Made by a program: the position numbers and the translations under genes
Shown: positions 1 through 12,526 of the stretch, piece after piece
Position numbering within the stretch: position 1 is the stretch's first letter
How the letters are laid out: every line of letters begins with the position of its first letter
Assembly (NCBI RefSeq): GCF_964355755.1
Contig: NC_092672.1
Location: 2,542,001-2,606,000, forward strand
Origin: Antedon mediterranea
Lineage: Eukaryota > Echinodermata > Crinoidea > Comatulida > Antedonidae
Reading direction: 5' to 3'
Length of the DNA stretch: 64,000 bases
The notes under the pieces: generated by a model
What the model saw: only the letters and a program-made list of their open reading frames with translations
Database searches by the model: none
Told to the model about the DNA's origin: nothing

Positions 1-276
1 AATTTAATGTCTTTTGAATTACAATTATACGTACGTGCAGTACTAGCCTAGACCTATCGTTTTGTTATTAAAATACATGCAAATGAGCATGACATGCGGA
101 AGTAAATGGTGACCTTTAACTTTTTCAGGTACGCCTTTTAAACACCGTGTACTTTTTGTGCTGTATCATTTGGGTTGCTGCTGCATGAGGAAACTGTTTG
201 AAAGGGTTTTCTGCACCATTACCACAAATACCAATTTTGTATTATCTTAGAATTCCAACGAAACTCTACTACCATA

Positions 277-3200
277 ATGGCAGAGTAAGTTTCTAGCTTT
301 TTATATCATTTAGTTTGTGTAAGAAATAGTAGCCGGTGTTCCATTTGTTAGCAGCCAGGCAGGCAGGGAATTTTCAGGGCCGGCGGGAGGAGAGGGAACA
401 GGTTTATGAGAGTAGGCTGGAACTAAGGATAGGCTAGGCCTACTGAATGCCAGCCTACACTTTAGTTAAGAAGCCGCGTATTCATGTCACACAAGGAGAG
501 GAAGGAGCTGACTGAATTAAATTTGACCTACTGAAGTATTCATAAGAATATTAATATTGAATATGTTAATTGTTATTGTTTAACATCAATCAAGTACAAA
601 ATAGTGTGTAATTATTTAATGTGAATTTCAATTTTTGTGGTAGCCAAATATCTTTCAAGTTTCTCTATGTCTATCACACTCCCCATCTTAAATCTTTCAG
701 AAAAACAGTTGTAACGTACCTCAGAATGACAAAACTAATTTTCCATTTTAGAAGTCCTTTTTTATAAGAAACAAAGAAACAGCGAGCTAGGCCTATTCTG
801 TTTGCGTCTTTCCCGTTACCTTTTATATTCAAAAAGCTTTTCAGCCAGGAAGCAATTGTAGTGCAACAATGCAGTTACAATACAATGATATAAGAATCGG
901 CCATTGTATCCATAATCTGGCATCAGATTTGTTGTGAATGACTCTGCACTTGTATGTACACCAGGATATTATTGAGTTGGTTACAGTTATATTGATAACA
1001 CTTAGCAGATTTAAAATGTTTTTTTATTGAATAAATTCTGTATAGTCAATAGCCTGGGAGAGGGGAGGGGGGATGGTTGGTTGTTAGCCTGGGTACAAAA
1101 CTTTGCAAAAAATGAGTGGGTGGGGTATACTGTACAGGTATACTCGGTCATACAGTATGGTGGGTATGGAAAGTTTGTAATAATTCTGTTTCAGTTTCAA
1201 TGTCTAGAATCCCTATAAATTATTCCAAACATAAATATAGGCAACTTCTGTGAAGAAATTTATAACTAAAACTTTTTATTCAACAATATAGTAAAGTAAA
1301 GGCCTCGCAACACTTTCACCCATTCATTTCTGCTAGTCATACCACTACAAGGAAATGGTTTTTATTTTAATTCACTTCCTTCTACAAGTGGTAGCACAAA
1401 CCTATATTTTATTTACTTTTAATAATATTGTCTATATAATTTTGTTTGTTGAAAGAAAAATTGAAAAAGTCCTTGCACATTTATTATTAAACATAAGAAC
1501 GATATTGAATACACAAACGCTTGCATACACTGAACCAAATTCATTGTTTTAATCCGTCATATACTGTACATAATAAAACTTGTGCGGCTATTGCCAAAAT
1601 AAGGTATTAACTATTAATAGTAGGCCTACAGTACACACACCCTCATTTGATTTTGTAAAATAAACTCTGTCTGGAGAAAAACAGTTGTTTTTCCAAACCA
1701 CTGTCTAATAAAATAGCATACCATATTTAATTGAGTCGGAATATCCTATACGCACCAATGCTTAACATAATTATTATCTACAGTATACATTGTAGTACTG
1801 TATGCTACTATTATTATTGCTAAATGTCATGAATCCAGCATAGATTTTTAAATGGCTTTTGAAGTGGCAATTGAGAATTGATTAACAACGTTAATTCATT
1901 CAGCTGTATGGTGTTGCACTCAGTGAATTAGTTTAACTGTAGAGAAAAAGAAAATGAGAAAATCTTGTTTCAGCCACTCTACACTATTAAACTAGTTAGA
2001 CAAAAAAAATGTGATGTGCCCAAATATGGTAGTGATCTGCTTAAATATGGTAGTGATCTGCTTAAATATGGTAGTGATTGATATGCTTAAATATGGTAGT
2101 GATATGACATCATCATGTCCATATAATAGGCACATCACATTTTGTTGTCACATAAAGTTTGATAGTGTAGACAAGAGCTATCCCTGTACTAATATAAATT
2201 GTGATGATGTGTGATTGAACTTTTTACCTAATCACAATTGGCTAAAAAAAACCTATTTATACAGTTACCAAAAAATAAACTTTTTATTATTAATATAAAT
2301 TACTGTAGAAAGTCTATTGATTGCATATTGTGTCTTTTTGTGGTTTTTGCCTACAGTAAGACACATTGTAATAGTAATAACCTAATATTACTGCAAACTT
2401 TTATCTCATAAATAATCAATTTATTGTGAATTTAAATTACAAATTCTTCTGGAATGTTGATCAAATATTTGATAAAAAGAATTTTTTGCTTACTTTTTCT
2501 AACCTACCTATATGACCTAACTTTTTAATTTTTTTTTTTACATTTAAAAAATATTTATTTTAAAACCATTCATTTTATACTCTCTACAGTGTTAATCATA
2601 TCATTTATATTTCTTTCAGAGCTGATATTGCTCTAATTGGTTTGGCCGTCATGGTAAGAATGTTGTTATTATATTATTTTCATATTTCTTAATATTTACT
2701 AACTTCAGTAATGGAAAAATTAAATACAAAATCAAAGGTTGTTCCTGTCTGAAATCTTGCATTCTATACATAATTAATGTTACATTCATCTATTGTAATA
2801 TTCTTGGGTATTTCCCCTAAAACTTTTTCTTAAAGTGTTAAGCTCTGTCTACACTACCAAACTTTATGTGACAAAGAAATTTGATGTGCCCATATATGGA
2901 CATGATGATGTCATATCACTTCCATATTTGGGCACATCACTGCCATATTTGGGCACTTTATTACTGTAGTTTTCTTTTGTATTTGCAGGGTCAGAATCTT
3001 ATTCTGAACATGAATGACCATGGCTTTGTGGTAAGAATCAGTCTCATTTGCCTTTTATACCCCTTTCACACCAAACTCCGGAGTGTCTCCGGAGACACCC
3101 CGGCGTTTATGACCATTCAAAACGTCGAAACTCCGGAGATACCCCTTTCACACCAACCTAGCAACACCGGGGTTTATCGATCATTAGAATAATTTTAATT

Positions 3201-6200
3201 AACAATATTTTTAATTTAATAATTACTTTCAAAAGCCTCAGAAGTAATATAATATTTTATTGATACTACTTATTATTTTTTAAACCCGCTATATATTTTG
3301 TACAAATATTTAAAGTATTTAAATAAAACTAAAGCAATGAGTGATCGTGTGAGGATGACCTTTTGACCCGAAACACTCCGGAGTTTGATGTTGGTACCTT
3401 TCACACCAAAACACCGGGGTGTCCCCGCAGTTCGCTCTCCGGAGAATGTTCAGCTGTTCAACCCCGCAGTTTTAAACTCCGGAGTTGCTTATTTTACCTT
3501 TCACACCAAACAGCGGGGCGTCAACTCCGGGGTGTCTCCGGAGTTTTGCTTTTGGTGTGAAAGGGGTATTACAGTAGTGCAAGAAAGCAAAGGAGTGTTG
3601 TAATGTATTTATAACATCTTTTCTGTCCTCATTTTCTTGCAATTTTCTGGACGTAATTTTCTACAGAATTTTGCTTTTGAATTTGCAGTAGAACCTCTAT
3701 TAAAGGGACACATATAGGACATAATAAACTGTCCCCTTAATAGAGGTGTCCCCTGAATAGAGGGGTCCCCTGAATAGAGGGGTCCCCTGAATAGAGGTGT
3801 CCCGAAGGAATAGTTCTACCGTATTTATAAAAATCTTTTCTGCCCTAATAATTTCAAATGTATAGAAAAGAAAAAGACTAATATCATGTATTGATTTGTA
3901 GGTATGTGCATACAACCGTACGGTTGAGAAGGTTGATAAGTTCCTTGCAAACGAAGCAAAAGGAACTAAAATCATTGGTGCTCGCTCACTGGACGAGATG
4001 GTGAAGAAATTGAAGAAGCCACGACGCGTGATGATGCTGGTCAAGGCCGGGTCAGCAGTAGATGCCTTTATTGACCAACTGGTGAGCTGCTTCAATTTTC
4101 TTGACTTACAGCCTTACAAGTGAATCAAGTTAGGAACTAACATACGTTGATAAAATATAGATTTGTTAACAGTAATATACACCAAATATGATCTTATTTT
4201 CTAGGTACCATTACTTGAGAAGGGTGACATCATCATTGATGGTGGTAATTCAGAATACACAGACTCAAGGGTGAGTAGAAATGTTTAGCATGAAAAATCT
4301 AGGGCCCTTCCTTAAGGACTACAGGGTCTATCTACCAAGTAACCAAGTAGGCCTCTCCTACAGTTTATAATGTAATAGTACTTTACTATTTATAAACTAT
4401 TAGTATATCCTGTAGTACAAGATACTTGTTTTCTCCTTTAAAGCGACGTCATAAAAGCCTAAAAGAAAAAGGCCTGTTGTTTGTTGGTAGCGGAGTGAGT
4501 GGCGGTGAGGACGGTGCCCGCTACGGACCCTCCCTGATGCCTGGTGGAGAGCCAGAAGCTTGGTAAACTTATTATTATTTTTATTAGAATTAAGTGGTTA
4601 TGTAGGGCAAGTAATATTGGTTGTGTAGGGCAAGGAGTGTTGGTTGTGTAGGGCGAATAGTGTTTGTTGTGTAGGGCGAGTAATATTGGTTGTGTAGGGC
4701 AAGTAGTGTTGGTTGTGTAGGGCGAATAGTGTTTGTTGTGTAGGGCGAGTAATGTTGGTTGTGTAGGGCGAGTAGTGTTGGTTGTGTAGGGCGAGTTGTG
4801 TAGGGCGAGTAGTGTTTGTTGTGTAGGGCGAGTAGTGTTTGTTGTGTAGGGCGAGTAATGTTTGTTGTGTAGGGCGAGTAATGTTGGTTGTGTAGGGTGA
4901 GTAGTGTTGGTTGTGTAGGGCGAGTAGTGTTTGTTGTGTAGGGCGAGTAGTGTTTGTTGTGTAGGGCGAGTAGTGTTTGTTGTGTAGGGCGAGTAGTGTT
5001 GGTTGTGTAGGGCGAGTAGTGTTGGTTGTGTAGGGCGAGTAGTGTTGGTTGTGTAGGGCGAGTAGTGTTGGTTGTGTAGGGCGAGTAGTGTTTGTTGTGT
5101 AGGGCGAGTAGTGTTTGTTGTGTAGGGCGAGTAGTGTTTGTTGTGTAGGGCGAGTAGTGTTTGTTGTGTAGGGCGAGTAGTGTTGGTTGTGTAGGGCGAG
5201 TAGTGTTTGTTGTGTAGGGCGAGTAGTGTTTGTTGTGTAGGGCGAGTAGTGTTTGTTGTGTAGGGCGAGTAGTGTTTGTTGTGTAGGGCGAGTAGTGTTG
5301 GTTGTGTAGGGCGAGTAGTGTTGGTTGTGTAGGGCGAGTAGTGTTGGTTGTGTAGGGCGAGTAGTGTTGGTTGTGTAGGGCGAGTAGTGTTTGTTGTGTA
5401 GGGCGAGTAGTGTTTGTTGTGTAGGGCGAGTAGTGTTTGTTGTGTAGGGCGAGTAGTGTTTGTTGTGTAGGGCGAGTAGTGTTTGTTGTGTAGGGCGAGT
5501 AGTGTTTGTTGTGTAGGGCGAGTAGTGTTTGTTGTGTAGGGCGAGTAATGATAATGGAATACTGTACTAATGTTTTTGTATATTCCACAGGCCTCACATC
5601 AAAGACATCTTTCAAGGTATTGCAGCAAAGGTTGGCAGTGAACCTTGCTGTGACTGGGTAAGCAAGACTATGGGTCGGGTCAAATAAACAACCATAACAT
5701 ACACTCACTTTGTATTGTTGATCTTTTATACAATCCAGGAATGAGATAATTTACATAAATGTATTATTTTAGAATTTACTAATTTTGTCTATTTTTAAGT
5801 CTAAATACAATTACTGCAATGACAATTTTCAAATTGCATTTGTGTAGGTTGGGGAAGATGGCGCAGGACATTTCGTAAAGATGGTCCATAACGGAATTGA
5901 GTATGGAGACATGCAGTTGATTTGCGAAGCTTACAGTTTGATGAAGGACGCCCTCGGAATGAGTCCTGGAGAAATGAGTGAGGTGAGATACACATGTCAA
6001 ATAGACATTTTTTTCACTCTTTTTTTGGCAATAGCCCCTTCAACAATTTCCCATAATGCATACAAATTAACACTTGCATTTTTGAATATCATCTACTTAC
6101 AGGTGTTCACAGAATGGAACAAAGGAGAATTGGATTCATTCCTTATTGAAATAACAAAAGACATTCTGGCCTACAAAGATGTAGATGGTGAATATTTGGT

Positions 6201-8117
6201 GGAAAAAATCAAAGACGCAGCTGGACAGGTAAATCATTTACCGAGCCCCTCTACGCTTAATAATTAACTCAAACAAGAGAACCGATTGTTTTACCATGTT
6301 ACATATTATATTTAATATCATAGCAAACATGATTTGATATATTTTTATCAGTCTTTTATTTGTCTAAAGCTCTGTTTACACTATTAAACTTTACGTGACA
6401 ACAAAATGTGATGTGCCCATATATGGACATGATGATGTCATATCACTACCATATTTGGGCACATCACACTAGTTTGACAGTGTAGACAGAGCTTTACAAA
6501 TCCACCTCCTCCTTCTCCTTCTTTCCATCTGTACTTTATAATGTATTTGATTTTTTAAAATAATGTTATACAGAAAGGAACTGGTAAATGGACTGCAATT
6601 TCTGCATTGGAGTATGGTATGCCTGTAACGCTTATTGGTATGTATCAAAGTACAGTGTTGTGATATATTTACAGTATATTAAATGTGTATACTGTATATC
6701 TGTTTTACTGTTCTTCAGAAAGGACTGTTCTGCAGAATATAGCACCAAAAATAGAAATCAATCAAGCATAACAAACACCTGTGTAACACCTGCATTTTTC
6801 TTTGTTATTGCTTTGCAGGTGAAGCTGTATTTGCTCGTTGTTTGTCTTCTCTCAAGGATGAAAGAGTGACGGCAAGCTCGCAACTGTCTGGCCCAGAAGT
6901 TACTAAATATGATGGCGACAAAAAGGCGTTTATTGAGGACATCAGACAGGTACTTTTTCTTTTCTAGAAATTCTGAAAAAAAACCTCACCCAAACCACCC
7001 AGAAACTTGTTACTACTTTTTTTTTATTTCTAGGCTTTGTATGCCTCAAAGATTGTATCATATGCCCAAGGCTTCATGCTGATGCGAGAGGCTGCAAAAG
7101 AGTTCAACTGGACTCTTAACTATGGTGGCATTGCCCTCATGTGGCGTGGAGGCTGCATCATCAGAAGGTATGTTGCTTAAATTGTTATTTTTAGCACCTT
7201 TTGATTATTTTATTTTTTTGGCTCAATATACATGTTTGATTCTGATTTTTTTCTTCTATTAAGTTTCCGCCTTCAGTAAGTTGAAGATTTGTTTGTAGTG
7301 TTTTCGGTGTTATAAATATTTTTGTTTTTTTAAAGTCGTTTTCTAGGAAACATCAAAGAAGCATTTGAGAAGAATGCCTCTTTGCGAAACCTTCTGCTTG
7401 ACGACTTCTTCAAGACAGAGATTCTAAAATGCCAGAAGGCTTGGCGTAAAGTAGTGTCTCAAGCCGTACTCCTTGGCATCCCCACACCAGCATTCAGCAC
7501 TGCTCTGGCATTCTTTGATGGCTACAGGTCGGCTAGGCTTCCTGCCAATCTTATACAGGTAAGCTCTTCCTCAATCTACCTCTGGTCTTTGATTGTAAGA
7601 TCTTTTCTCTTTAGAACCCCAACACCAGTAGAAATATTTTATCAGTTGCAAATTTAACCTAATAGCATCTTAGCATAAACTTAACCAAGGCAATCTAACA
7701 GGATGCTGAGCTCTAGTGATCAAAGGGTTTATCTGTGGCTGTGACATGATCAGTTCCACGCCCCTTAACAGACACCACGCGCCGCAGAGAATATATAAAT
7801 ACTACAGTACTGTTGGTATTTGTCGCAGCCAGATATAATAGCAAAGGACTGCTACGAGTTCGTATCTTGGCAAGGCGAGCTCAGTGTCCTGTTGTTAGAT
7901 TGCCTCGACTTAACCAATTTTTTTAATATTCCAAAATACTTTATACACCTTGATTACCTATACAACCAATTACTTTAACCTCTTTTTTTTTTTGCAGGCT
8001 CAGCGAGATTATTTTGGTGCACACACCTATGAACTGTTAGCCAGCCCTGGCAAGTTTGTACACACCAACTGGACAGGTCATGGTGGAAATGTCTCCTCAA
8101 GCACCTACAATGCATAA
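277..8117 (+). CDS. PGD: 6-phosphogluconate dehydrogenase, decarboxylating (14 exons)
   Basis: Catalyses the NADP-dependent oxidative decarboxylation of 6-phosphogluconate to ribulose 5-phosphate in the cytosolic pentose phosphate pathway. Coding exons: 277-284, 2620-2653, 2989-3030, 3902-4081, 4205-4270, 4444-4562, 5591-5657, 5848-5982, 6103-6228, 6574-6637, 6819-6949, 7034-7167, 7336-7558, 7998-8117. They total 1449 nt, i.e. 482 residues, the usual animal length. Seen in the sequence: Rossmann dinucleotide motif GLAVMGQNL near the N-terminus, the [15 protein letters not shown] substrate loop, the catalytic-lysine block [13 protein letters not shown], the family signature [13 protein letters not shown], the GGCIIRS segment and the C-terminal DYFGAHTYE. 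All introns are GT-AG. The start is the ATG of the MAEADIALIG exon, as in known homologues. No frameshift or stop is seen, so this is a functional gene. Confidence 0.97.
1976..2182. mobile_element. Miniature inverted-repeat element, 'GTGATGTGCCC' family, copy 1
   Basis: Non-coding element in PGD intron 1. It has imperfect terminal inverted repeats of the type CTACACTATCAAACT...AGTTTGATAGTGTAG and an inner inverted pair GTGATGTGCCC...GGGCACATCAC. This copy has internal tandem copies of a ~20-bp unit containing AAATATGGTAGTGAT. It was mobilised by an unknown transposase, and no ORF of its own is seen. Confidence 0.7.
2841..2960. mobile_element. 'GTGATGTGCCC' MITE, copy 2, 3'-truncated
   Basis: Begins with the family terminus AGCTCTGTCTACACTACC and runs into the inner inverted repeat, then stops about 30 bases upstream of PGD exon 3. 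The right terminal repeat is missing. Its end abuts the branchpoint/polypyrimidine region of that exon. Confidence 0.65.
3058..3568. mobile_element. MITE with 18-bp TIRs and TTA target duplication (PGD intron 3)
   Basis: Termini are TACCCCTTTCACACCAAA and its exact reverse complement (3551-3568), flanked on both sides by TTA (3055-3057 and 3569-3571). A 3-bp TTA duplication is typical of PIF/Harbinger elements. The interior repeats the palindrome CTCCGGAG and pieces of the terminal repeat many times. No transposase is present. Confidence 0.8.
3690..3815. repeat. Short tandem repeat, GTCCCCTGAATAGAGGG units
   Basis: Several ~17-bp units in PGD intron 3, flanked by inverted pieces CTCTATTAAAGGGACA and TGTCCCCTTAATAGAG. 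Related sequence recurs near 56080-56165 and 58165-58310, so this is probably a dispersed miniature element with an expanded core. Confidence 0.55.
4590..5560. repeat. 23-bp minisatellite, about 40 copies, in PGD intron 6
   Basis: Tandem array with unit close to GTGTAGGGCGAGTAGTGTT plus four more bases (TGTT or GGTT). Units differ mainly at one T/G position and a few A/G sites, with one shortened unit near 4795. Because 23 is not a multiple of three but 69 is, the minus strand reads as an open frame of 23-residue repeats. That ORF is a by-product of the repeat and is not called as a gene. Confidence 0.9.
6369..6494. mobile_element. 'GTGATGTGCCC' MITE, copy 3, complete
   Basis: About 126 bp in PGD intron 9, with both termini (AGCTCTGTTTACACTATTAA and GATAGTGTAGACAGAGCT) and the inner inverted repeat GTGATGTGCCC/GGGCACATCAC. 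It is the most compact complete copy of the family in the window. Confidence 0.8.
7689..7907. mobile_element. MITE with 10-bp target duplication, MULE-like (PGD intron 13)
   Basis: Terminal inverted repeats GGCAATCTAACAGGA... and ...TCCTGTTGTTAGATTGCC. The flanks repeat ACTTAACCAA at 7679-7688 and 7908-7917. A 9-11 bp duplication is typical of Mutator-like elements. There is no coding capacity. A related copy in opposite orientation lies at about 8927-9230. Confidence 0.75.
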
Positions 8118-8272
8118 ATGGTCAAAGGTCATTATTACCAAGTGACCTAAAGCGGTTAAAGTTCACCACCAATGTCTATGAAGTTGTAAACCCACCATTT
8201 TCACATAAAAAAAAACGTAAAGTGAGGTGAAAGTTGAACATGCTATTGGTCTTTCTATACTGGTAATAACGA

Positions 8273-8278
8273 AATAAA
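8273..8278 (+). promoter_or_regulatory. AATAAA polyadenylation signal of PGD
   Basis: Canonical AATAAA about 155 bases after the PGD stop codon. A further ATAAAT-type signal lies near 8531. The first is the likely cleavage signal because it is close to the stop; this is inferred, not shown by transcript data. Confidence 0.5.
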
Positions 8279-10130
8279 ATGAAGAATTAATTAAATAGGG
8301 ATTTTTTTGTAATTAGAACTTATATATATATATATACAGCATCTGTACTAGTAATAATAGAAATTGTAATTTAGCTAATGAATAATTTGTTGTTACTGTA
8401 GAAAGAAATGGTGTAATGTTGGGGTGTTTTTTTATAGGTAAATGAAATAGAAATATTTAATTTAAAAAGACCATGTGACTTAATGTATTCCAAAACCTTT
8501 ATCCATCTTTAATAATTCCATAAATTACAAATAAATATTGAACACATAGGCTATGTGTATCATAGTGTCTTCCTGTCCCAAGACCCGCACTGATGAGGGA
8601 CTGGCTAACAACAGATAAAATCGTGTATTGCTTTTTATGTTTTTGGTACAATACCAGTCAAACATTGTTTACCATTCCATTAATTTTTTTGAAAGTTTGA
8701 AATATTATAACTAGATATTATATATCAAAGAATATATTTAGTAATAGTAAATAAGTTTATATCGCATTTTTTAAAGAATGAAATAGCAGCATTATATGTT
8801 GGTTAAACGTTTGTAGGGTATTCTCTGTTTTGGGTAAATGATATCAAAGAATTAACAACTCTTGAAATAAAAAAAAATTAAAAAAAAAAGTTTTGAGTCC
8901 GCAATGCGAGTTTGTTTCGAGTATCATCAAGGCGATGGCACTGAGCTCGTCTTGCCAAGATAGGAACTCGTAACAGTCCTCTGATCTTATGTCTGGTTGC
9001 GACAGCTACCAACAGTAATGTATAAGGCTTGTGTATGTATTCTCCGCGACGCGCGGTGCATGCCTGTTAAAGTGGCGCGGAACTGATCTTGTCGCAGACT
9101 ACTGTACTATGTATGTTTTCACCACAGCGCACGGTGTCTGTTTAAGCGTCGTCGTTGAACTGATCGTGTCACAGCCACAGGTAAACCCTTTGATCTTCAG
9201 AGCTCAGCATCCTGTAGATTGCCTTTGTATCATTCAGCAAGTAATACACACATTGTGAACAAATATGAGCGGACAGATTTTTCTTACTTTATTTTTTTCA
9301 TACACTGTGATTCCTTTCTGTGTTTTTCGTTTTCAAATATATGACGTAATGGCATCATGTAACGTTTCAAAAATGGAAATGATGCAAAAATACTAATACA
9401 ATACACACAAGATAAAGTTTCCGGTCACATGATGAGAAATTAATATTTGTTGTTGGAATAAAAATTACATATTTACATACATAACAATGTCAATCAATAT
9501 ACTTGTTTACTATTCCTCAATTGTAAACAAAACAAAACAATTTGTAAATCGACGAAAAACAAGTTATTTTAAAAGATGGCCGTTGTTTTATTTCCACTAC
9601 TAAAAAACATAATGTAACTGTTTTTTTAGGGTTTTTTTTGTTAATAGAAGGTTGACCAACACGCCTGCCGAGATTAGTGGTTCTGTTGTTAAATTGTTTT
9701 TATAGTTAAGCTACAACTATAGACCGCCTGTATTATGTATGATTATTCACGCCAGTTTGATGCTGGTATATTCAACACTATATAGTAGTCTATACGATTC
9801 AAATAACCAACATTTTAGCATACGTTACTTAGAAGTGAATTTAATGTAGTATAGATCGTAAAATAGACCGTAAACAATGTCCCCAACTAAAAAAAACAAC
9901 CCCATCCCCCACATGCCCTCAGGCAACCACAATTGTTTAGGTTCAATCAACATATTAAAATCATATCTAATACACACAGCACTGTATTAATCTAGAACAT
10001 CACTATCAATAATCATTGAACTTTAGAATTTATTCAATTGCTGTTAGACCTAGATAAACGTTATTCGTCACTCGATACCGTGAAGAGTAGCCGATATGAT
10101 ACTGCATGTTGGTAGTATACCATTTTGGCG
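8279..10130. other. Intergenic region downstream of PGD
   Basis: AT-rich sequence with no credible exon. It holds the second member of the GGCAATCTAACAGG element family (about 8927-9230, CACTGAGCTCG...GAGCTCAGCATCCTG termini), A-rich runs near 8870-8890 and a short (TA)n near 8320. Confidence 0.6.
8927..9230. mobile_element. Diverged copy of the GGCAATCTAACAGG MITE, inverted
   Basis: Shares CTCGTCTTGCCAAGATA, the GTTGCGACAG segment, AGAGCTCAGCATCCTG and GATTGCCTTTG with the element at 7689-7907, in reverse orientation. It carries an extra internal stretch in which TCGCAGACTAC/GTCACAGCCAC pieces repeat. Exact ends and target duplication are not clear. Confidence 0.6.
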
Positions 10131-10140
10131 TATATAAAAA
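10131..10140 (+). promoter_or_regulatory. TATA box (TATATAAAAA)
   Basis: TATATAAAAA about 112 bases upstream of the ATG at 10243, leaving room for a short 5' UTR. It supports the small ORF that follows being a transcribed gene. Inference from position only. Confidence 0.45.
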
Positions 10141-10242
10141 CAGTACTACTGTATAGGCTTAGTGTGTTACTTTAATGGTGTTCATATTTCGTTTGGCTAC
10201 CAAATCGTTTAACGATATGATGTGATACGGTAACGTAACATT

Positions 10243-10527
10243 ATGGAGTCGAACCATGGCGTCAGTGTTGCCAGTGAGTCGGGCCAGACACCACTGCTTG
10301 GTAACAAACAACCAGATAAACTTTACGGAGCTACAGATTTCGGCAATAAACCTGTTGATATTCAACCACATTATTCAGGAGCAACTGACTATGATTACGA
10401 GAATGAGGCTGACAGCATAAGGACTGAGGGGGACCGTGTTTTTCTATGTGGATCTTGTCTCACCTGCTGCCTTTGTTGTTTACAGTGTTTCATGTGTTGT
10501 TTTAATTTTGTTGAAATTTTAAAGTAG
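10243..10527 (+). CDS. Small hypothetical protein with cysteine-rich C-terminus
   Basis: 94-residue intronless ORF that I do not recognise. Residues 1-65 are polar and acidic with several Tyr and Gly (two 'GATD' words). Residues 66-90 carry eight cysteines in paired CC blocks interleaved with hydrophobic residues (CGSCLTCCLCCLQCFMCC). That pattern is typical of palmitoylated, membrane-peripheral tails, but it is only suggestive. A TATA box sits at 10131. Neighbours are PGD upstream and the 3' end of the adhesion GPCR on the other strand. It could also be a first exon read through its donor site, though no good donor is seen before the stop. Confidence 0.5.
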   Translation: MESNHGVSVASESGQTPLLGNKQPDKLYGATDFGNKPVDIQPHYSGATDYDYENEADSIRTEGDRVFLCGSCLTCCLCCLQCFMCCFNFVEILK

Positions 10528-10529
10528 AC

Positions 10530-12526
10530 TTCAAAATGCCTCATATCGGGATCAGACATTAAAAGAGATGAGATATAGATGAGCATAGCAGCACAAAATG
10601 TCTCATTACATATCGGGATCAGACATTACGGTAATTAAAAGAGATGAGATGAGTTATGGCAACACTAACTGCCGCATATCGAGATTGCGCACACAGAGAT
10701 GAGATGTCGAGTTATGGCAACACATTGAGATACGCCATGGACGCATCCCAGTGGTCAACATGGTCCGGCGTGTGGTCATCAGTTTCCGAAGTGTTTTACA
10801 AAGATGTGACAGTATCTTATCTAGCATAAATCACCCGAGTTCGATTTTGTTTGCATTTCTTAAAAACTAATTTTTTTATTTCAACTGTGGACGTCGATTT
10901 GACTGAAACTCTGCTACGTTTCTAAATTTTTATTTAGCTTTTTTATCCTATTTCTGTACGGTATATTAGACCGCTTAGCATTTTCTACCAATCTGTCTAA
11001 GAACAGATCAATTGTAAATTTTATCTCAGCATAACAAACAAGTGTATTGGTTTTGTAGGGTATGGTTACGCAAGCCAATGATGGACCAATAAATACGTTT
11101 AATAGAACGTGTAATTAAATATTACAAATTTAAATACATTTGTTATAGATAATTAAAAGAAAAATTACGCTAAAAAAAGAGGAAGATGACACTGCGACTC
11201 CACGGGGTCAAGCATTCTCAAGTTAAAATGAAGATAAGATTGTATTATTGGAACCTATATGTAATAAATCTTAAAATTAGCCAATTTTCACTGATTTTAT
11301 TTATTTAATGTGCCATTATATACAAATTTTACCGGCGGTAATCACCGCCGGTGAATCACAAATGACAAATCATAATGACTTATGAAAAATTGAAATAAAT
11401 TGAAAAAAAAATAAATTGAAAAAAAAAAAAAAATAAAAAAAAAATGAAATAAATTGAAAAATTGACAAATTGAATAATAATTCATGTATTCGTTAGCCAA
11501 AGATTATAATTATTGTTATTTTAACAATATACACTCTAAGAATTCAAATAGAATAGAAATAAAAGTAGAATTACATTTAAAATGCTCTATTATTCGTATT
11601 AATACTACAGCACAACAAACAAAAACAATAACATTGTTAGTTAGATTAACAAATTACAGAAACATCTATTAAAAAAGTAATTTATGATACCCTTAATAGC
11701 TTACCGGTAACTACAATCCATAAAGTTGCCAGACTACTGAAAATGTGATCTTAAAGTTTGTGCTGTAATCCCTGAGCACATTATTGTTATTGTTTATGAA
11801 AAAATATTTTTTAAAAGAAAAAATCCTACCATGCATAATCGTTTAACTTAGTCTAAACCTGGAACAGAATGTAGATTCTTAATACAGCATCACATGTGTT
11901 TCACATGTATCGCCTATTATAATATTATGATACTGGCACCTACTGATACTGGGGAAATAATCGTATGTAGAGATACAGCACTGAGTCGCGTTCCATTCTG
12001 ATTTCCTTGCCTCCATCTTCGCTTGAAATAGTTGATAACGTGTGACCATGCCATATCGACAACTAAACCTTACCACTGGATCTTTTCTGCATTTCGAGGT
12101 GTGGGAGATCTTCTTAAACCATTTTCATTAAAATAATTTGGAGTTTATTTTTCTAGATTAAGTTATGTGTTTCCATGACCATAAATATACACTGCAGTTG
12201 ATACTAACTAGAATAGTTTAACATTATGTGTAGATTTTGTTATGCTGTTATGCTTCTTCAAACTTAGTTTGATAGCAACTTATTTTTAAAAGATAAATAT
12301 TAAAATGCGTTTATTACGGTTTACAGTAGATTTGCCCTGTCTGTATTTTCTACCAGTCGATGTTTCGATTTTTGTTTTTGAGATCAAGTGTTATACGTAG
12401 GAAACGCAGTGTGTGCTACAATATTTATCCTTTTTTAAATGTATTATTTAATACAATCTATAACCTAGACTGGGTTTACAAGGAAGCGTGTGCAGATTTA
12501 CTACGGACTATTTTTGTAAGAGGATT
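10530..12526. other. Intergenic region between the small ORF and the GPCR 3' end
   Basis: Contains imperfect direct repeats around 10535-10730 (ATATCGGGATCAGACATTA and GATGAGATG words), a palindromic ACCGGCGGT...ACCGCCGGT near 11331-11352, poly-A/AAATTGAAA runs near 11385-11475, and presumably the 3' UTR of the minus-strand receptor. No coding exon was found. Confidence 0.5.

Noticed and set aside
4590-5708. 372-codon minus-strand ORF of 23-residue repeats
   Set aside because: It is a by-product of the 23-bp minisatellite in a PGD intron and ends over PGD exon 7 on the opposite strand.
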